A stretch of 16,807 nt of DNA from JACCTH01 sp035250485 (GTDB lineage Bacteria > Actinomycetota > Acidimicrobiia > Spongiisociales > ZC4RG35). Positions within the stretch are counted from its first letter, which is position 1. Each line of letters starts with the position of its first letter. The notes beneath the pieces are model-generated. The model worked only from the letters and a program-made list of their open reading frames with translations. It ran no database searches and was not told where the DNA came from. The stretch covers positions 1 to 16,807 of the forward strand of contig DATFFB010000165.1 of NCBI GenBank assembly GCA_035250485.1, given 5' to 3'. Below, piece by piece: positions 14,541-16,807 of the stretch. The translations under genes were made by a program, and so were the position numbers.

Positions 14541-15630
14541 GATCGATCCCGAACGCCTCGGCCAGCACTTCCACGGAGTCGATGTCGGTCGAGCCGAGGT
14601 ATGAAATTGGGGGATGCATCACCCGGCGAGCCACCTTGCGGGCGAGCTGACGCAACACCAACTCGGGCTCCTCGGCCGCCGACAATCGTTGGGCGAAGCG
14701 AGCCACCTCGTCATCAGCTGCATCCTCGGCAAAGGCTGCCATTGCCGCGATCACCTCAGTGGTCCGAGACGGTGTCCGCAGACGTTGCCAACTCTTGCGA
14801 GCATCCGCTGCGAGCGCTTTTTCCGCCGCTGGAGACCCGTAGCCATCGGCTCTCCGCGCGAGTTCGTCGATGCCTAGATAGTGCACCGCATCGTTTAGCG
14901 GACCGAAGGCAGGAGGCATCCCCAGATCGATCAGCAACAGCGGAGTGTGCCGCTCGACCAGAGCGCTTGTGAAGCCCGGGCTCATCGGAAACTTGCCCGG
15001 GTAGGTCGAGATGACTGCGGGGAAAACGCGCAGGGCCGAGTCAACTTCCGTCCAAGGAAGCGTCTGGCGATCTCCGATCCGCCGCGCTCTCCGGGCATAG
15101 ACCGATACGTCCTTACCCTCGAGGTAAGCGGCGGTGGCTCGGGCCATTGCCCCGGATCCGAGTACTGCGATGCGGGCATAGGGCTTCGCGACCTGGGCGG
15201 CGACGGCGGCCAGAGACCCCCGCGGCTCGTCAGCGAGCAAGCGGCGTGTGCTCCGGGCCACTCCGACCGCGGATTCGAGGATCCGCACCAGCGAGGGTTC
15301 TTGCGCGGGCGATTGCCGATACCGGGTCAAGGCCTGGCGAAACTGGCCCAGGACCTCGGGTTCGCCGATCAGCGGCGATTCCAAACCGGCCGCGACTCTG
15401 CACAGGTGACGAAACGCCTCTTGATCTTCCCGATAACGGCCCCCGGCATTCGGTCCCGCGGTAAGGATCGAATCGTCTTCCTGGTTGAGCGACGCCAACT
15501 CGACCCGCAAACAGGTGGTGAGAAGGAATGTGGGCCTGTCCGCCAGCCCCGGCACCAACCGCACCAGGCGAGCACGCTCCTCGGCGGGAACCGCAGGGTG
15601 GGCAAAGGACCAACTCCTCAGCCGGGCCAC
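14533..15630 (-). CDS. hemA: Glutamyl-tRNA reductase (HemA), divergent N-terminus
   Basis: This protein reduces glutamyl-tRNA to glutamate-1-semialdehyde, the first committed and usually controlled step of heme synthesis. From the GTG at 15630 it has 365 residues; from the most upstream start (TTG, 15672) it has 379. The usual length is about 400-450. The catalytic Cys is C40 in LLTTCLRVELA, where the family consensus is STCNR, so Asn is replaced by Leu. H11 stands where the family has GLSHRTAP, but here the segment is SFAHPAVPAEER. AAGLESPLIGEPEVLGQ (81-97) is a strong GluTR signature, and VLGSGAMARA is the NADPH-binding loop. I prefer GTG 15630 because the first beta-strand then begins as in relatives, with GGAAGG 11 nt upstream. 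Identification is firm; the start is not. Confidence 0.9.
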   Translation of the reverse strand: MARLRSWSFAHPAVPAEERARLVRLVPGLADRPTFLLTTCLRVELASLNQEDDSILTAGPNAGGRYREDQEAFRHLCRVAAGLESPLIGEPEVLGQFRQALTRYRQSPAQEPSLVRILESAVGVARSTRRLLADEPRGSLAAVAAQVAKPYARIAVLGSGAMARATAAYLEGKDVSVYARRARRIGDRQTLPWTEVDSALRVFPAVISTYPGKFPMSPGFTSALVERHTPLLLIDLGMPPAFGPLNDAVHYLGIDELARRADGYGSPAAEKALAADARKSWQRLRTPSRTTEVIAAMAAFAEDAADDEVARFAQRLSAAEEPELVLRQLARKVARRVMHPPISYLGSTDIDSVEVLAEAFGIDRD

Positions 15631-15733
15631 GCGATGAAAAGCCTTCCAAGTGTCGCCATGCTCGGATTGCAACTAAGCCGCGAATCCACCAGACAGCGAG
15701 TCGGGAACGATCCGACGCCAAGTCGAATCCCTA
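15631..15733 (-). other. Short gap upstream of hemA
   Basis: This is the only gap of note between the CocE-type gene and the heme operon, 61-103 nt depending on the hemA start. An in-frame TAG immediately precedes the TTG at 15672. I could not recognise a convincing -35/-10 pair, a T-box or another riboswitch. A heme operon promoter could lie here or inside the upstream gene, or the operon may be read through from the CocE-type gene. Confidence 0.4.
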
Positions 15734-16807
15734 TCAGGCGTAAATGCGCCGGATCTGCTCCTCCCAGGTCCGTTCGAAGATCGCCTGTCCATCCTCGAGG
15801 GCCTCAAGCCCGACCTCCAGATAGAACGAGTCCGCATCGCAGGAGATTTTCACCCGCCCGTTGGCGGCCACCTTCCACCCCGCCCTGTCCAGCAGCAGCG
15901 CTACGTTCGAAACAAGCGATGTCGAAGCCGGGTCGACTTCGTCCACCGCTACCTCCCAGTTCTGACGAGTGCTGTACCGGAGCCGGCCTTCCTGCAGCTC
16001 GTCGCGAGCGAGGCTCCTTCGAAAGGTGGTGCCCGAACCCCTTCGCTCGACAGCCCATTCCACCTCATCGCGCTCGGTCTCGGCCGGCGCGGAGGGAGGC
16101 GGCGGGGCGGAAGGGATCGTCAGCCTCTCTCCTCCGACCGGAAGGAGCGGGAGGCGAAGACGGCTTCGGGCCGGATCCACCGACAACCTAAATCGCCTCC
16201 CCGGCGGCCAGGCGATCGGAAAATCGGCCCCGGCCACGCTCAGCCTCAATATCCACCCGGCTGGAATTCGGGCCGAGGCGGCCAGGAGGTGGAAGGTGAC
16301 CTGGCGCCACTCCCCGATCTCCACTCTCGTCGGCACCGATAAATCGTCCGGGAACACAAGGTTGCGGCTTCCTCGACAGATGAGAAAGGCCTGACCTTCC
16401 GGCGACACCGCCAGTATCCGCGCTGCCACCAAGCCAGCCGTCTGGTCGGAGGAAACCATTAGTTCCACTTGGGGGCTGCCAAATAGATCGAGATCGGCGG
16501 GCAAGGGAGCGGATTCGAACGTGAGCGACGCTTCGTCGTCCGAAACGGGATCGCTCGAGCCGACCACGGCACGATCCCAAGCCGGAGCATGCGACCCGAC
16601 CCATTGGGGACCATCCCAGATTTGGATACCGTCCCCGAGTGGCATCTCCCAGAACTCGACCGCGGTCTCCGTCTGCCACGCCTGCCAGAAGCCAGTCGAG
16701 ACCCGGGCGTCGTAGGGCGGCTCCGTCCTCACCCATGCCGTGAGGCGCGGCATCTCCATCACCCGGTTGTTGTCGCCCCGCAAATGGTGGGCGAACCACC
16801 TCGCGAT
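15734..16807 (-). CDS. CocE/NonD family hydrolase (X-Pro dipeptidyl-peptidase C-terminal domain), 5' partial
   Basis: The frame is open to the right edge, so about 358 C-terminal residues are visible of a protein usually 550-650 long. The first codons read IARWFAHHLRGDNN, which resembles the end of the alpha/beta-hydrolase domain of CocE-type enzymes just before the Met/Pro-rich linker (VMEMPRLTAWV). The rest is the C-terminal jelly-roll domain of the X-Pro dipeptidyl-peptidase family, with DLFGSPQVELMVSSD, RVEIGEWRQVTFHLLA and WILRLSVAGADFP as recognisable strands. The C-terminus is longer than this domain alone (about 120 more residues), as in actinobacterial members. The catalytic Ser, Asp and His should lie beyond the window. 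Family members hydrolyse esters, amides or beta-lactam precursors; the substrate is unknown. It is upstream of hemA on the same strand. Confidence 0.85.
   Translation of the reverse strand: MARWFAHHLRGDNNRVMEMPRLTAWVRTEPPYDARVSTGFWQAWQTETAVEFWEMPLGDGIQIWDGPQWVGSHAPAWDRAVVGSSDPVSDDEASLTFESAPLPADLDLFGSPQVELMVSSDQTAGLVAARILAVSPEGQAFLICRGSRNLVFPDDLSVPTRVEIGEWRQVTFHLLAASARIPAGWILRLSVAGADFPIAWPPGRRFRLSVDPARSRLRLPLLPVGGERLTIPSAPPPPSAPAETERDEVEWAVERRGSGTTFRRSLARDELQEGRLRYSTRQNWEVAVDEVDPASTSLVSNVALLLDRAGWKVAANGRVKISCDADSFYLEVGLEALEDGQAIFERTWEEQIRRIYA

Noticed and set aside
15690..15712. A short GTCGG/CCGAC inverted repeat upstream of hemA as a terminator or operator
   Set aside because: The arms are only 5 bp, there is no U-run, and such repeats are expected by chance at this GC content.

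Overview
The window is a GC-rich, gene-dense stretch of bacterial chromosome. It has frequent GTG and TTG starts, many 1-8 nt gene overlaps, and a complete coproporphyrin-dependent heme pathway that includes HemQ/ChdC. HemQ, an FGGPE-type ferrochelatase and a DUF4242 protein together point to Actinobacteriota. An acidimicrobial lineage is possible, but I cannot fix the taxon from sequence alone.

Region 1 (1-3333, plus strand) is a tight four-gene oxidoreductase operon that enters from the left edge. It encodes the C-terminal part of a heme-oxygenase-like di-metal oxidase resembling CADD, a small Rieske ferredoxin, an FAD/NAD(P)H ferredoxin reductase with a second Rieske domain fused at its C-terminus, and an SDR that lacks the usual catalytic Tyr/Lys. 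Read together, this looks like an oxygen-activating diiron enzyme supplied with its own NAD(P)H-to-Rieske electron chain. Substrate and product are unknown. I consider this the best candidate for an undescribed system.

Region 2 (3338-6691, minus strand) holds three genes downstream of the heme operon on the same strand: a small three-helix membrane protein with an unclear start, an 862-residue AAA/LuxR (LAL/MalT-like) regulator, and a DUF4242 protein with a TTG start.

Region 3 (6687-15672, minus strand) is a nine-gene heme operon in transcription order hemA-hemC-hemD-hemB-hemL-hemE-hemQ-hemH-hemY. Every adjacent pair overlaps by 1, 4 or 8 nt. It contains every step from glutamyl-tRNA to heme b by the coproporphyrin route, and needs only glutamyl-tRNA synthetase from elsewhere.

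Region 4 (15734-16807, minus strand) is the C-terminal part of a CocE/NonD-type hydrolase that runs off the right edge.

The plus-strand and minus-strand blocks converge with only 4 nt between stop codons near 3335. I saw no tRNA or rRNA genes, CRISPR arrays, insertion sequences or phage genes. No intergenic stretch exceeds about 100 nt.
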